64,000 nt of DNA, taken from assembly GCA_038109305.1 (NCBI GenBank), contig JAYNIR010000003.1, positions 124,001 through 188,000 on the forward strand, given 5' to 3'. The notes under the pieces were generated by a model that saw only the letters and a list, made by a program, of their open reading frames with translations, was not told where the DNA came from and searched no databases. The translations under genes were made by a program, and so were the position numbers. This document shows positions 1-9,187 of the stretch, in pieces (within the stretch, counting starts at the first letter, position 1; each line of letters begins with the position of its first letter). The stretch is from UBA1479 sp038109305. Its GTDB lineage: Bacteria; Pseudomonadota; Alphaproteobacteria; Rhodospirillales; Casp-alpha2.

Positions 1-525
1 CGGGTGAACGACGATGGTCGCCGTTTTGCGGAAGATCATGCCGTAACTCCGCTCGTTCGCCAGTTCGACGACGATCTGGTTGTAGACCTTTTGAACCTGT
101 AGCACAGTTTCGGCATTGGCGCGTTCAAGCTGTTGGTTGCGGGTCTGCACCAATTTTTGAACTTCGGCGACGCGCTGGTCGAATTTTCGCCGTTCCGCGT
201 CAAACGCGTCTGGCGCGAGGATCGAGCGCTGGCGTCGAAGTTCTTCGTTGGCGGTTCGCAGTTCGCCCTGTTTTTTCTCGATCTCGCCTTCGAATTTCTT
301 ACGCATCGCGGTCAGCTGGTCGCGCGCGCTCTTCATCGATTTGGCTTCCCGCAAAATGCGCTGTTCATCCAACACGGCGACGTTGGTCGCCTTGCGCGGC
401 GAGCCCTGGGCGGCCGGTGCCGTGGCCTTGGGCGCCGCGCCCGGGGGTTGAGGCTGTTGCGCCTGACCGTCCGCGCCATTCACAAACAGCAAAGAAAAGA
501 AAAGCGCAGCGGACAGAATTTTCAT
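1..525 (-). CDS. skp: OmpH/Skp-family periplasmic chaperone (3' end cut off)
   Basis: This encodes the periplasmic chaperone that holds unfolded outer-membrane proteins on the way to the BAM complex. The visible 175 residues begin with a signal peptide (MKILSAALFFSLLFVNG), followed by a Pro/Ala/Gln-rich linker. A long charged segment rich in Lys, Glu, Arg and Gln follows, as in the Skp coiled-coil tentacles, and then the start of the closing beta strands (QVYNQIV-like). The frame is open to base 1, so the C-terminus lies outside the window. It starts 21 bp after bamA on the same strand, the usual bamA-skp order, which supports the call and suggests cotranscription. The Gln/Pro/Ala linker after the signal peptide is longer than in enteric Skp. 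Confidence 0.85.
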   Translation of the reverse strand, partial: MKILSAALFFSLLFVNGADGQAQQPQPPGAAPKATAPAAQGSPRKATNVAVLDEQRILREAKSMKSARDQLTAMRKKFEGEIEKKQGELRTANEELRRQRSILAPDAFDAERRKFDQRVAEVQKLVQTRNQQLERANAETVLQVQKVYNQIVVELANERSYGMIFRKTATIVVHP

Positions 526-546
526 CTTAAAAAACACAAGAAACTC

Positions 547-2823
547 CTAGAACCGGGTGCCGAAGTTGACGCGCAGGACTTCCGTCTCGTCAAAACCTTC
601 CTTGAGGAACGGCAGCCCTAGATCAATGCCGAGCGGACCGAACGGTGATTTCCACGTGAGCCCGACGCCGACGGACGCGCGCAAGGAGCCCGTATCCTCG
701 ACGTTGGAGCGCGTTGTCGCAATACCACCGGCGCTGCCGAGATCGGTGAAGGCGCGCCCGGTCAAACCGAATTCAGCAGGCAGGCCAAGCGGAAATCCCA
801 ATTCGATCGATCCGGTATATTTCCATTCCGCGCCAAGCGAGTCGTCCGTCGACGTATCGCGTGGACCGATGCCGCCGCTGGAAAAACCACGCAAGTCGCG
901 GCCACCGACAAAAAACCGTTCAGACAAACGCACACCGCCGGAGTACGCAACGATATAGCCCGCGCGGCCGCCAACGGTCAGCGTGTACTTAGGCCACGGC
1001 GACCAGATATAGGCGGCAACCAAGCGGTTGGCGGCACTGTGCACGTCCCCGCCGAGGCCGGCGAGCGTGCTGTCAAGACTGATGAGGGAGCCCTTGGTCG
1101 GGCTCAACCGGCTATCACGCGTGTCGTAAGAGATGATGTGAGATATCTGGGAAATCAGATTCTGGCCGGCTTCGTCCTGAATGACCGGCGACGCCGATGT
1201 CGCGACGTCGGCGATTTTTTCCGAGCGAAGTTCGTAGAGCCAGGATTGACGGACGAATTCGTTCAGCGGATATCCGGCACGAAGCCTGAAACCGGTTCGT
1301 TTACGGTCGAACGAACTGAAATCCTGCAGGTCCTCGGTGATGGTGAACGCGTCGATCCCGGCCGTAACGTCGCGATTCAGAAAATAGGGTTCAGTGAACT
1401 TCACGTCGATTTCACTGCGGCGGGACGCGATGATCACACGAAGGCCCAGGTCCCGGCCCGTGCCAAGCAAGTTGCGCTCCCGAAGCCCGAAGTCACCCAA
1501 TATGCCCTGCTCGGTCGAAAACCCAGCGCCAAGCGAAATCGAACCCGTCGATTTTTCGGCAACGGTCACATTGACCACCGCTTTGTCGGGCGCGCTGCCG
1601 GGCGCGGTTTCCAAATCGATCTTTTCGAAGAAATCCAAATTCTGAATGCGGGTCCGGGACCGGCGCAGCTTGGCGGTCATAAACGCATCGCCCTCAACCA
1701 GCCGGAATTCCCGCCGGATGACGTTGTCCTTTGTTCGAACGTTGCCTTGGATGTTGATACGCTCGACGAAGACCCTGGGGCCTTCGTTGATTTCGAAAAC
1801 CACGTCTATGGTTAGCTTCTCACGGTCACGGTTCAACCGGGGGCGCACTTCGACAAACGCGAAGCCCAGCCTGGAAGCGGCGTCGGTCAGACGCTGGATC
1901 GATTCGTCGACTTCGCTCGCGTCGTACCAGTCGCCGGCTTCGGCCTCGACCGCCTTTTTCACCTTTTCCGGATCCAGGCCCTTGATCGTCGTCACCACGT
2001 CGACCTTGCCGAACCGGTAACGCTTGCCTTCCTGCAGCGCGAAGGTGATGAAGAACTGTTTGCGGTCGCGAGTCAGTTCGGCGACCGCGGACTGAACCTT
2101 GAAATCGGCAAATCCGTTTTTCAGATAAAACCGGCGAAGAAGTTCGCGGTCGAGGGTCAGGCGGTCCGGGTCATAGGTATCGTCGTTGGACAAAAGCCGG
2201 TACCAGACGCTTTCCTGAGTGCGGATGTTTTCCCGAAGATCATCGTCATCGAAGAAATCGTTGCCAATAAAGGCGATGCGCGCGACGTTTGTCGGCTCGC
2301 CTTCCTTGATTTCGAACACCAGATCGACGCGGTTCTGAGGCAGCCGAATGACCTTTGGCTCGACCGCCGCGGCAAACCGGCCGGTGCTGCGATAAGCCGC
2401 GAGGATGCGCTGAAGATCGCTCTGCACCTTGGCACGGGTGAAAATGACCCGGGGCCGCAGGGTGATTTCCGCCTCGAGCGCGGTGTCTTCGAGGCTTTTG
2501 TTCCCTTCGAAGGCGACCCGGTTGATGATCGGATTTTCAAGCACGTTGACGATCAGCCGCCGGCCGTCCTGACGGATCGTCACGTCGGCGAAAAGGCCCG
2601 TCGCGAACAGACTTTTCAGCGACTTGTTGACCTTGGCGGCGTCAACGACCTCCCCTTCCTTGATCAGAAGGTACGAACGCACTGTGCCGGGCTCGATACG
2701 CTGCGCGCCCTCGACGACAATCTCCGCGACCACCGGACGGTTTTGCGCCCATGCGGCAGGCGCCTGAACAGCGATGCCGCCCAGCAACACTAATCCGATC
2801 AACAAGTAGGTCAGCCGCTGCAA
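547..2823 (-). CDS. bamA: Outer membrane protein assembly factor BamA
   Basis: This is the central subunit of the BAM machine, which folds and inserts beta-barrel proteins into the outer membrane. The 758-residue product has a signal peptide (cleavage likely after AWAQ, about residue 27) and five POTRA repeats spanning roughly residues 28-420. The C-terminal 16-stranded barrel ends in FGTRF, with the terminal Phe typical of outer-membrane barrels. The length is normal for the family. It sits between rseP, 70 bp upstream, and skp, 21 bp downstream, a conserved envelope operon. Nothing in the sequence suggests damage. Confidence 0.97.
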   Translation of the reverse strand: MQRLTYLLIGLVLLGGIAVQAPAAWAQNRPVVAEIVVEGAQRIEPGTVRSYLLIKEGEVVDAAKVNKSLKSLFATGLFADVTIRQDGRRLIVNVLENPIINRVAFEGNKSLEDTALEAEITLRPRVIFTRAKVQSDLQRILAAYRSTGRFAAAVEPKVIRLPQNRVDLVFEIKEGEPTNVARIAFIGNDFFDDDDLRENIRTQESVWYRLLSNDDTYDPDRLTLDRELLRRFYLKNGFADFKVQSAVAELTRDRKQFFITFALQEGKRYRFGKVDVVTTIKGLDPEKVKKAVEAEAGDWYDASEVDESIQRLTDAASRLGFAFVEVRPRLNRDREKLTIDVVFEINEGPRVFVERINIQGNVRTKDNVIRREFRLVEGDAFMTAKLRRSRTRIQNLDFFEKIDLETAPGSAPDKAVVNVTVAEKSTGSISLGAGFSTEQGILGDFGLRERNLLGTGRDLGLRVIIASRRSEIDVKFTEPYFLNRDVTAGIDAFTITEDLQDFSSFDRKRTGFRLRAGYPLNEFVRQSWLYELRSEKIADVATSASPVIQDEAGQNLISQISHIISYDTRDSRLSPTKGSLISLDSTLAGLGGDVHSAANRLVAAYIWSPWPKYTLTVGGRAGYIVAYSGGVRLSERFFVGGRDLRGFSSGGIGPRDTSTDDSLGAEWKYTGSIELGFPLGLPAEFGLTGRAFTDLGSAGGIATTRSNVEDTGSLRASVGVGLTWKSPFGPLGIDLGLPFLKEGFDETEVLRVNFGTRF

Positions 2824-2893
2824 TTCTTCCCCCGAATGCGCTTCGGTTATCCAGGTTTACCCAGCTTATGGGCTCAAAATGATTGGCAATCCG

Positions 2894-4033
2894 TTAAATT
2901 AACCGCTCAAACCAGGCGATGACGAGGTGCCAGGGCATATGAGTTATATCATTCCAGGTCACGAAAACGATCAGAAACCCGACCAGGGCCAGACCGATCC
3001 GCATCCCATATTCCTCGATTTTCGGTGTCAAGGGCTGCCCGCGTAACCCTTCCGCCAGAAAAAACATCAGCCGACCGCCGTCGAGCACCGGGATCGGGAA
3101 CAGATTGATCAGCCCCAGGTTGACCGACAGCGCCGCCATAAACATCACCAGTTCGGCCAGCCCCAGCTGCGCGATATCACCCGAAAGCTGCGCGATCCGG
3201 AGCGGTCCGCCCAAGTCCTTGGAAGACCGTTCGCCCGAGAAAATCTCGCCCAGAACGCCGAAAATCCGCGTCACCATGTCGACCGTATAGTTTATTCCGG
3301 TCAGCAGCGCCTGGCCGGGGCCCTGGCGTTCGAATTCGACCGCCTTCGGGTCCAGCCGCACGCCGAGCAGGCCGATGGCGGGCTGCCCGTCCTCCCCGGC
3401 CTTGGTGAACGGGGTCACCGGGATGGTGAGCGTTTCGCCGTCACGGTCGACGCTCAGGGTCAAGACGACCCCCGGATTTGCCGACACGATCCGCCGCAAG
3501 TCATTGAACCATATTATTTTTTGGTCGTTGATCGCAAGCACCCGATCGCCCGGTTTGAGCGCCGCCTGGGCGGCTGCGGTATCCGGCAGCACCTCGCCGA
3601 CGACTGCCAGCGGCCGCGCCGTGCCGTTGAGACCGGCCAGCAACGCCACCAGGATCGAGGCGAACAGGAAATTCGCGATCGGGCCGGCGGCGACGATGGC
3701 GGAACGCCGCCACAGGTTTTTATGATGGAACGACACCGCTTTTTCCGCGTCGCTCAGCGGTTTTGCCGCGTCTTCTTCTTCTTCCTGCCAGCCGTCGGCC
3801 TCGCCGAACATCTTGACATAGCCGCCAAGGGGTATCGCGCTGATTTTCCAGCGGGTTTCGTTCTTATCGGTCCATCCGAACAGTTCCGGGCCGAACCCGA
3901 TGGAAAACACCTCGACCCGCACGCCCGCTTTGATCGCGACCCAGTAATGGCCCCATTCGTGGACGAACACGAGGACCGTCAGCACGAACAGAAAAACGAC
4001 GATATAATTCCAGGTAAAATCGAAAAGTGCCAT
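2894..4033 (-). CDS. rseP: Site-2 intramembrane metalloprotease RseP
   Basis: This is the inner-membrane zinc protease that cuts anti-sigma factors and clears signal-peptide remnants during the envelope stress response. The 379-residue protein carries the HEWGH zinc motif at about residues 26-30 in the first membrane helix. A central PDZ domain follows (around residues 125-210, with GDRVLAIND), and the second catalytic motif is PVLDGGR near residue 320. Four hydrophobic helices are visible. It lies between dxr and bamA on the same strand, the common proteobacterial order. Confidence 0.96.
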   Translation of the reverse strand: MALFDFTWNYIVVFLFVLTVLVFVHEWGHYWVAIKAGVRVEVFSIGFGPELFGWTDKNETRWKISAIPLGGYVKMFGEADGWQEEEEDAAKPLSDAEKAVSFHHKNLWRRSAIVAAGPIANFLFASILVALLAGLNGTARPLAVVGEVLPDTAAAQAALKPGDRVLAINDQKIIWFNDLRRIVSANPGVVLTLSVDRDGETLTIPVTPFTKAGEDGQPAIGLLGVRLDPKAVEFERQGPGQALLTGINYTVDMVTRIFGVLGEIFSGERSSKDLGGPLRIAQLSGDIAQLGLAELVMFMAALSVNLGLINLFPIPVLDGGRLMFFLAEGLRGQPLTPKIEEYGMRIGLALVGFLIVFVTWNDITHMPWHLVIAWFERLI

Positions 4034-4117
4034 GGGTTTCCTTGAAGCGTTTCGGCGATGTAGGCAAAGGGTTTTCCTGGGTCGGGCCGGATCAGAGGTT
4101 TATCCGAAAAATACGAT

Positions 4118-5314
4118 CTAACCAACTGATTTCGAGGCAATTTCCTCGGCAACGCGGCGGGCCTCCGCATCGCAGTTGAAGACATCTTCCAGCGAATTCA
4201 GCGGCGTCGGCGGTATCCGCGCCAGGACTTGCGCTACGACATCGGTAATTGCAAGGAATTCAAGGCCTTTTTCCAGGAACCAGGCGACCGCCACCTCGTT
4301 GGCGGCGTTGAGCACCGTCGGCGCGTTGCGGCCCGCCCGGAGCGCCTCCCGGGCCAGCCGTAGCGCGGGAAAGTGCCTTTCGTCGGGCGCTTCGAAGGTC
4401 AATTTGCCGATGTCCTCAAGCCGCAGCCGGGGCGCCGTGGTGGCGACCCGGTCGGGCCAGGCCAGGGCGTAGGCGATGGGTGTGCGCATGTCCGGCGCGC
4501 CCAATTGCGCCAGAACCGAGCCGTCGACGTAATCGACCATGCTGTGGATGACGGATTCTGGATGCACCAGGATATCGATCCGTTCCTCCGGCACTGGGAA
4601 CAAGTGAAATGCCTCGATCACCTCAAGCCCCTTGTTCATCATGGTAGCGCTGTCGACAGAAATCTTGGCGCCCATGTCCCAGTTCGGGTGGGCGACGGCC
4701 TCGGCCGGCGTAATCCGGGCCAGGTCCTCACGCTTACGGGTGCGGAACGGGCCACCGGACGCGGTCAGGACGATCCGGTGAACCTTTTCGGGGCGTTCGA
4801 AATCGAATACCTGAAATATTGCGCTGTGTTCGGAATCGACCGGCAGCAGCGTCGCCCCGTGATCGCGGACTTCACGGACCATCAGATCGCCCGCGGAAAT
4901 TAGGCATTCCTTGTTGGCGAAGGCGACAGTGGCCCCCCGGCGGACGGCGTTCAAAACCGGCTTCAGCCCCGCCGCGCCGACAATCCCGGCGACGACGATG
5001 TCCGACGGGTGATGGCCAACGTCGGATATCGCCTCCGCCCCCGCCGAAACCTCGACCCTGTGGCCGGCAAGCGCCGATTTGAGCTCACAGTACTGGTCCG
5101 GGTCGGCGATGACCGCCCGCTTGGCCCCGAGTTCGAGCGCCTGACGGGCCAGCAGCGCGACATTGCGGTTGGCGGTCAGGGTTTCGACCGTGAAATGATC
5201 CGGGTGGGTTTTCAGGATTTCGACGGTCGAACAGCCGATTGACCCGGTGGCGCCCAACAAGGTGACCGACCGTGCTCTGTCCGTTGCGGCGCGGGGTTGA
5301 ATAACCTGATCCAT
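4118..5314 (-). CDS. dxr: 1-deoxy-D-xylulose-5-phosphate reductoisomerase
   Basis: This enzyme performs the NADPH-dependent rearrangement and reduction of DXP to 2-C-methyl-D-erythritol 4-phosphate, the committed step of the non-mevalonate isoprenoid pathway. The 398-residue protein has the dinucleotide motif GATGSIG near residue 21. It also has the metal-binding segment PVDSEHSA, the substrate loop TASGGPFR, and the conserved HPNWDMG and HPESVIHSMV stretches. The length matches the family. It starts only 3 bp after the cdsA stop, so it is probably cotranscribed with uppS and cdsA, which also serve isoprenoid and lipid supply. Confidence 0.97.
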   Translation of the reverse strand: MDQVIQPRAATDRARSVTLLGATGSIGCSTVEILKTHPDHFTVETLTANRNVALLARQALELGAKRAVIADPDQYCELKSALAGHRVEVSAGAEAISDVGHHPSDIVVAGIVGAAGLKPVLNAVRRGATVAFANKECLISAGDLMVREVRDHGATLLPVDSEHSAIFQVFDFERPEKVHRIVLTASGGPFRTRKREDLARITPAEAVAHPNWDMGAKISVDSATMMNKGLEVIEAFHLFPVPEERIDILVHPESVIHSMVDYVDGSVLAQLGAPDMRTPIAYALAWPDRVATTAPRLRLEDIGKLTFEAPDERHFPALRLAREALRAGRNAPTVLNAANEVAVAWFLEKGLEFLAITDVVAQVLARIPPTPLNSLEDVFNCDAEARRVAEEIASKSVG

Positions 5315-5317
5315 TAA

Positions 5318-5956
5318 TTACAACGGCCCATCCAGCGCATACATAATCCCCGCGGCGACCGCCGCCCCCAAAAGCCCGTCGACCCGGTCGAGGATGCCGC
5401 CGTGGCCGGGAATTAGATTTCCGGAATCCTTGACCCCGAAATGGCGTTTCGCCGCCGATTCCACCAAGTCTCCGATCTGGCAGGCGACGCTGTAAACCAC
5501 CGCAAAAACGACCAGCCGCGCATCGACCGCGAACCCCGCCAGAAACCACAGCAGGATAGCCGCCATCACCCCGAAGATCAAACCGCCCAACGCGCCGGAA
5601 AGGGTTTTCGAGGGGCTGATCCGGGGCGCCAGTTTGAGCCCGCCGACCGACCGCCCGATCACATAGGCGCCGGTGTCGGTGACCCAGGTTACGGTGAAAA
5701 GCAGATAGAGGCCGAACGGCCCCGCGCCGCCGGCATAGCGGACCAAATGGATGAAATAGACCGCGAGCGCGATATACGCCCAGCCGGCGACCAGCAGCAT
5801 GGGTTGCCGGGCGGACAACTTGTACCACTCCCAGACCATCAGCGCGGCAAACACCAGGGCCAGAGCTTCAAAGTAAGGCTGCCCGAAATGCACGGCGGCC
5901 AGCACCGGCGGTATCAAGACCGCGGCGGAAAGAATCCGTTTTCCGGTTTCACCCAA
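5318..5956 (-). CDS. cdsA: Phosphatidate cytidylyltransferase (short form)
   Basis: This integral membrane enzyme makes CDP-diacylglycerol from phosphatidic acid and CTP for phospholipid synthesis. The C-terminal half shows the CDP-DAG synthase signature: KRHFGVKDSGNLIPGHGG followed by ILDRVDGL, with the conserved Lys-Asp and Asp-Arg pairs intact. Several hydrophobic helices are visible. At 212 residues it is shorter than the usual 260-285. The shortening appears to fall after the EWYKL segment near residue 47, where one or two membrane helices are normally found. It lies between uppS (24 bp upstream) and dxr (3 bp downstream), the standard order, so the identity is secure despite the length. 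Confidence 0.93.
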   Translation of the reverse strand: MGETGKRILSAAVLIPPVLAAVHFGQPYFEALALVFAALMVWEWYKLSARQPMLLVAGWAYIALAVYFIHLVRYAGGAGPFGLYLLFTVTWVTDTGAYVIGRSVGGLKLAPRISPSKTLSGALGGLIFGVMAAILLWFLAGFAVDARLVVFAVVYSVACQIGDLVESAAKRHFGVKDSGNLIPGHGGILDRVDGLLGAAVAAGIMYALDGPL

Positions 5957-5980
5957 GGGAACAGCGCGCCTTGCGCAAAA

Positions 5981-6727
5981 TCAGGCGCTGACGGCGCCGC
6001 CGAAGCGGCGGTCGCGCCCAAGGAAATCCGATACGGCTTCGGCCAGATGGCCTTCGTCGAAATCGGGCCACAACACGTCGATGAACGAAAACTCGGCGTA
6101 TGCCATCTGCCACAGCAGGAAATTGCTGATCCGCTGTTCGCCGCTGGTGCGGATCACCAGATCGGGTTCCGGTAGGCCGTCGGTGTAGAGCAGCCGGGCA
6201 AAGCCTTTTTCGTCGATGTCTTCCAGGCGCATGGCGCCGGCCGCAACTTTGGCTGCGACCTGGCGGGCCGCCTCGACGATTTCGCGGCGCCCGCCGTAGC
6301 TCAGCGCGACCGTCAGGTTGAGGCGGTCATTTTCGGCTGTCAGGCGTTCGGCGTCGGCGATCAGGTCGACAATGTCCTGATCGAATTGATCGCGTTCGCC
6401 GATGACCCGGAGCCGCACGCCCTCGCGGTTCAATCCGGCAATCTCGCTACGCAGGTAAAGACGTAAAAGCCCCATTAAATCGGTAACTTCCTGTTTCGGC
6501 CGTTGCCAGTTTTCCGACGAAAACCCGAACAGCGTCAGATATGGAATGCCCAGGTCTCCAGCACCCCGGATCGCCCGGCTAACGGCATCCGCGCCGGCCT
6601 TGTGCCCGGCCGCCCTCGGCAGGCCCCGACGCTGGGCCCAACGCCCGTTGCCGTCCATGATGATCGCAACGTGCCGAGGGGCAGCGTGTTCGCCTAAGTT
6701 TGTGGGGATCAGCGCCATAACGGTCAA
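5981..6727 (-). CDS. uppS: Undecaprenyl diphosphate synthase (isoprenyl transferase)
   Basis: This cis-prenyltransferase condenses isopentenyl diphosphate with farnesyl diphosphate to build the C55 lipid carrier for cell-wall synthesis. The 248-residue protein has the catalytic MDGNGRWAQRRG segment near residues 24-35, with the essential Asp, and the C-terminal RTSGEQRISNFLLWQ and FSFIDVLWPDF stretches. Its ATG overlaps the frr stop by 4 bp, so translation is probably coupled. Next comes cdsA. Confidence 0.97.
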   Translation of the reverse strand: MTVMALIPTNLGEHAAPRHVAIIMDGNGRWAQRRGLPRAAGHKAGADAVSRAIRGAGDLGIPYLTLFGFSSENWQRPKQEVTDLMGLLRLYLRSEIAGLNREGVRLRVIGERDQFDQDIVDLIADAERLTAENDRLNLTVALSYGGRREIVEAARQVAAKVAAGAMRLEDIDEKGFARLLYTDGLPEPDLVIRTSGEQRISNFLLWQMAYAEFSFIDVLWPDFDEGHLAEAVSDFLGRDRRFGGAVSA

Positions 6728-7293
6728 AGCTGCATGATTTCGGATTCCTTGGCCGCAACGATGTCGTCGATCGATTTCACATGCCCGTCGGTCAGTTTCT
6801 GAACGTCGTCCGCATACTCGTGATATTCGTCCTCCGAAATGTCGCCGGATTTTTGGGCGTTCTTAAGACTGTCCATGGCGTGCTTACGGACATTGCGGAC
6901 GGCGACCCGCGCGTCTTCGGCATAGCCGGACGCCACTTTGGTCAGTTCCGTCCGGCGTTCTTCGGTCAGCGCCGGAATGGGCACCCGGACCAACTGCCCG
7001 TCAGTCGCCGGATTGAGCCCCAGGTTGCTCTCTCGGATCGCTTTTTCGACGGCGGAAACAAGGCTTTTGTCCCAAACCTGAACCGTCAGCATGCGCGGTT
7101 CCGGCACGCCGATGGTGCCGACCTGGTTCATCGGCATGCCTGCGCCGTAGGCGGCGACGGTAAGCGGCTCAAGCAGGCTTGCGGACGCACGTCCGTTGCG
7201 CAGGCCGCCCAGTTCGCGGTGCAGAACCTCGATGGCGCCGTCCATGCGGCGGCCGATGTCGGACTTAAGTCCCGTAATGCTAAAATCAGCCAT
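6724..7293 (-). CDS. frr: Ribosome recycling factor
   Basis: The protein works with EF-G to split post-termination ribosomes. The 189-residue product is full length for the family. It has the family segments RMDGAIEVLHRELGGLRNGRAS near the N-terminus and the NPATDGQLVRVPIPALTEERR stretch in the middle, followed by the long basic helix of domain I. It starts 31 bp after pyrH and its stop overlaps uppS by 4 bp, the normal pyrH-frr-uppS order. Confidence 0.97.
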   Translation of the reverse strand: MADFSITGLKSDIGRRMDGAIEVLHRELGGLRNGRASASLLEPLTVAAYGAGMPMNQVGTIGVPEPRMLTVQVWDKSLVSAVEKAIRESNLGLNPATDGQLVRVPIPALTEERRTELTKVASGYAEDARVAVRNVRKHAMDSLKNAQKSGDISEDEYHEYADDVQKLTDGHVKSIDDIVAAKESEIMQL

Positions 7294-7324
7294 GATGACC
7301 TCCCAACACCTTTATCCCGGGCCT

Positions 7325-8053
7325 TTATTCGACCACGGTGAAAAGGCCTTCGCCTTTGACAACCCGGGAAAATTCCCCCGGATTGTGAATTGAAAACACG
7401 ACAATTGGAACCCGGTTGTCCCGCGCCAACGCGATCGCCGACGTATCCATGACGCGCAGGTCGCGGGCCAGAACGTCCTGATAGGTCAGGCGGTCGTAGC
7501 GTTCCGCCTTGGGGTCGGTTTTCGGGTCGGATGAATAGACGCCATCGACCTGCGTCCCCTTCATCAGGGCGTCGCAGTTCATTTCCGCGGCGCGCAGCGC
7601 CGCCGCCGTGTCGGTGGTGAAGAACGGATTGCCGGTGCCGGCGGCGAAAATCACCACCCGGCCCTTTTCCATGTGACGAACGGCGCGGCGGCGGATGTAG
7701 GGTTCGCACACGGTCTGCATGGGGATCGCGGACTGGACCCGCGTCGGCACGCCCCGGGCTTCGAGCACGCTTTGCACCGCCAGCGCGTTCATCACGGTCG
7801 CCAGCATGCCCATGTAATCGGCTGATGTGCGCTCGATCCCCTTGGCGGCCGACGATACGCCGCGAAAGATGTTGCCGGCGCCGATGACCAGACAGATCTG
7901 CACGCCGAGCCCGTGAACGTCGGCGATTTCGCTGCACATCCGCTCGACGGTTTCGGGATCGAGGCCATACTCTTGGGGGCCCATCAATCCTTCGCCCGAA
8001 AGTTTCAACAGGACGCGCTTGTATGAGGGCTGGTCAGGCACGGTGCAATCCAT
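7325..8053 (-). CDS. pyrH: UMP kinase
   Basis: This kinase phosphorylates UMP to UDP with ATP, a step in pyrimidine nucleotide supply. It belongs to the amino-acid-kinase fold. The 242-residue protein shows the phosphate loop LKLSGEGLMG near residue 17, the GAGNIFRG loop, and the nucleotide-binding region with DPKTDPKAERYD and VMDTSAI. Its length is typical. The first residues (MDCTVPDQP) are variable and the exact ATG is less certain than the rest. It lies 123 bp downstream of tsf in the rpsB-tsf-pyrH-frr block. Confidence 0.96.
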   Translation of the reverse strand: MDCTVPDQPSYKRVLLKLSGEGLMGPQEYGLDPETVERMCSEIADVHGLGVQICLVIGAGNIFRGVSSAAKGIERTSADYMGMLATVMNALAVQSVLEARGVPTRVQSAIPMQTVCEPYIRRRAVRHMEKGRVVIFAAGTGNPFFTTDTAAALRAAEMNCDALMKGTQVDGVYSSDPKTDPKAERYDRLTYQDVLARDLRVMDTSAIALARDNRVPIVVFSIHNPGEFSRVVKGEGLFTVVE

Positions 8054-8176
8054 CGAATGGGGTCGCCCCGAAGGTCTTCAGGGCGGCCGGAAAATGTCCG
8101 GCGCCAGTGTACATCAGGACCTGCAACCCGTCTTGCCGGGTTCGCCAAGCACCGTCGGAGTTGCGCCGAAACGGGG

Positions 8177-9103
8177 TCAGGAACCGGCCGCGGCGGCAAC
8201 CTCGGCGGCGAAGTCACCTTCTTCCTTTTCGATGCCTTCGCCCAGGACGAAGACCTTGAAACCATTGACGGAAATGGCGCCACCGGCGTCTTTCCCGGCG
8301 GCCTCGACCGCCTTTTCAACGCGGCTTTCGCCGTCGATCACGAAGGTCTGATCCATCAGACAGACCTCTTCGAAGAACTTGCGAAGGCGGCCTTCGACCA
8401 TCTTACCGATGATCTCTTCCGGCTTACCCGATTCGCGGGCCTGTTCCGACAGAACCGCCCGTTCGCGTTCCAGGATCACCGGGTCCAGATCGTTGCGGGA
8501 AACTGACTGCGGCTTGGCGGCGGCGATGTGCATCGCCAGCTGCTTGCCGAAGCCCTGCAGCTTATCCGCGTTGCCGTCCGATTCCAGGCCGACCATGACC
8601 GCGATCTTGCCGATGCCTTCGCCCATGGCGTTGTGGATGTAGGTCGCTAGCGCGCCTTTCGACACCTCGTGGCTCTCGCAACGGCGGATCGACATGTTTT
8701 CGCCGATGGTGGCGATCATGTGGGTCAGTTGTTCTTCGACCGTGCGGCCGGCGCCCGAGTAGTCCATCGCCTTCAATTTATCGATGTCGCCGCCGGCCTT
8801 GAGCGCCAGATCGGCGATCTGTTTGACGAAGGCCTGGAACTGATCGTTGCGCGACACGAAATCGGTTTCCGAGTTGACTTCGACCACCGCGCCGCGGTTG
8901 CCGTCGACGGCGACCGCAACGAGCCCTTCGGACGCGACCCGGCCGGCCTTTTTCTGCGCCGCAGACAAGCCTTTGGTGCGAAGCCAGTCAATCGCGGCTT
9001 CGACATCGCCGTTGTTTTCGTTCAGCGCCTTTTTGCAATCCATCATGCCGGCGCCGGTTTTCTCGCGAAGCTCTTTCACCAGAGCCGCTGTGATCTCAGC
9101 CAT
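8177..9103 (-). CDS. tsf: Translation elongation factor Ts
   Basis: This is the nucleotide exchange factor for EF-Tu. The 308-residue product starts with the UBA-like helix containing ELREKTGAGMMDCKKAL, the EF-Tu contact region with the TDFV element at about residue 80 (SETDFVSRN). The paired core subdomains follow. The length is as usual for alphaproteobacteria. It is 84 bp downstream of rpsB, its universal partner, and is expected to be cotranscribed and coregulated with it. Confidence 0.97.
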   Translation of the reverse strand: MAEITAALVKELREKTGAGMMDCKKALNENNGDVEAAIDWLRTKGLSAAQKKAGRVASEGLVAVAVDGNRGAVVEVNSETDFVSRNDQFQAFVKQIADLALKAGGDIDKLKAMDYSGAGRTVEEQLTHMIATIGENMSIRRCESHEVSKGALATYIHNAMGEGIGKIAVMVGLESDGNADKLQGFGKQLAMHIAAAKPQSVSRNDLDPVILERERAVLSEQARESGKPEEIIGKMVEGRLRKFFEEVCLMDQTFVIDGESRVEKAVEAAGKDAGGAISVNGFKVFVLGEGIEKEEGDFAAEVAAAAGS

Positions 9104-9187
9104 TTCGTGCCTCTTTCAATACTTGTACTTGCGTAAACGGCAGCACCCCATGGAGGCGCCCGCCTTTTCCAGTTCCGATTCGGGAAA

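Noticed and set aside
8054..8176. Terminator between tsf and pyrH
   Set aside because: Two short hairpins (AACCCG/CGGGTT and GCCGGA/TCCGGC) are present, but no T-run follows on the minus strand, and the genes are normally cotranscribed.
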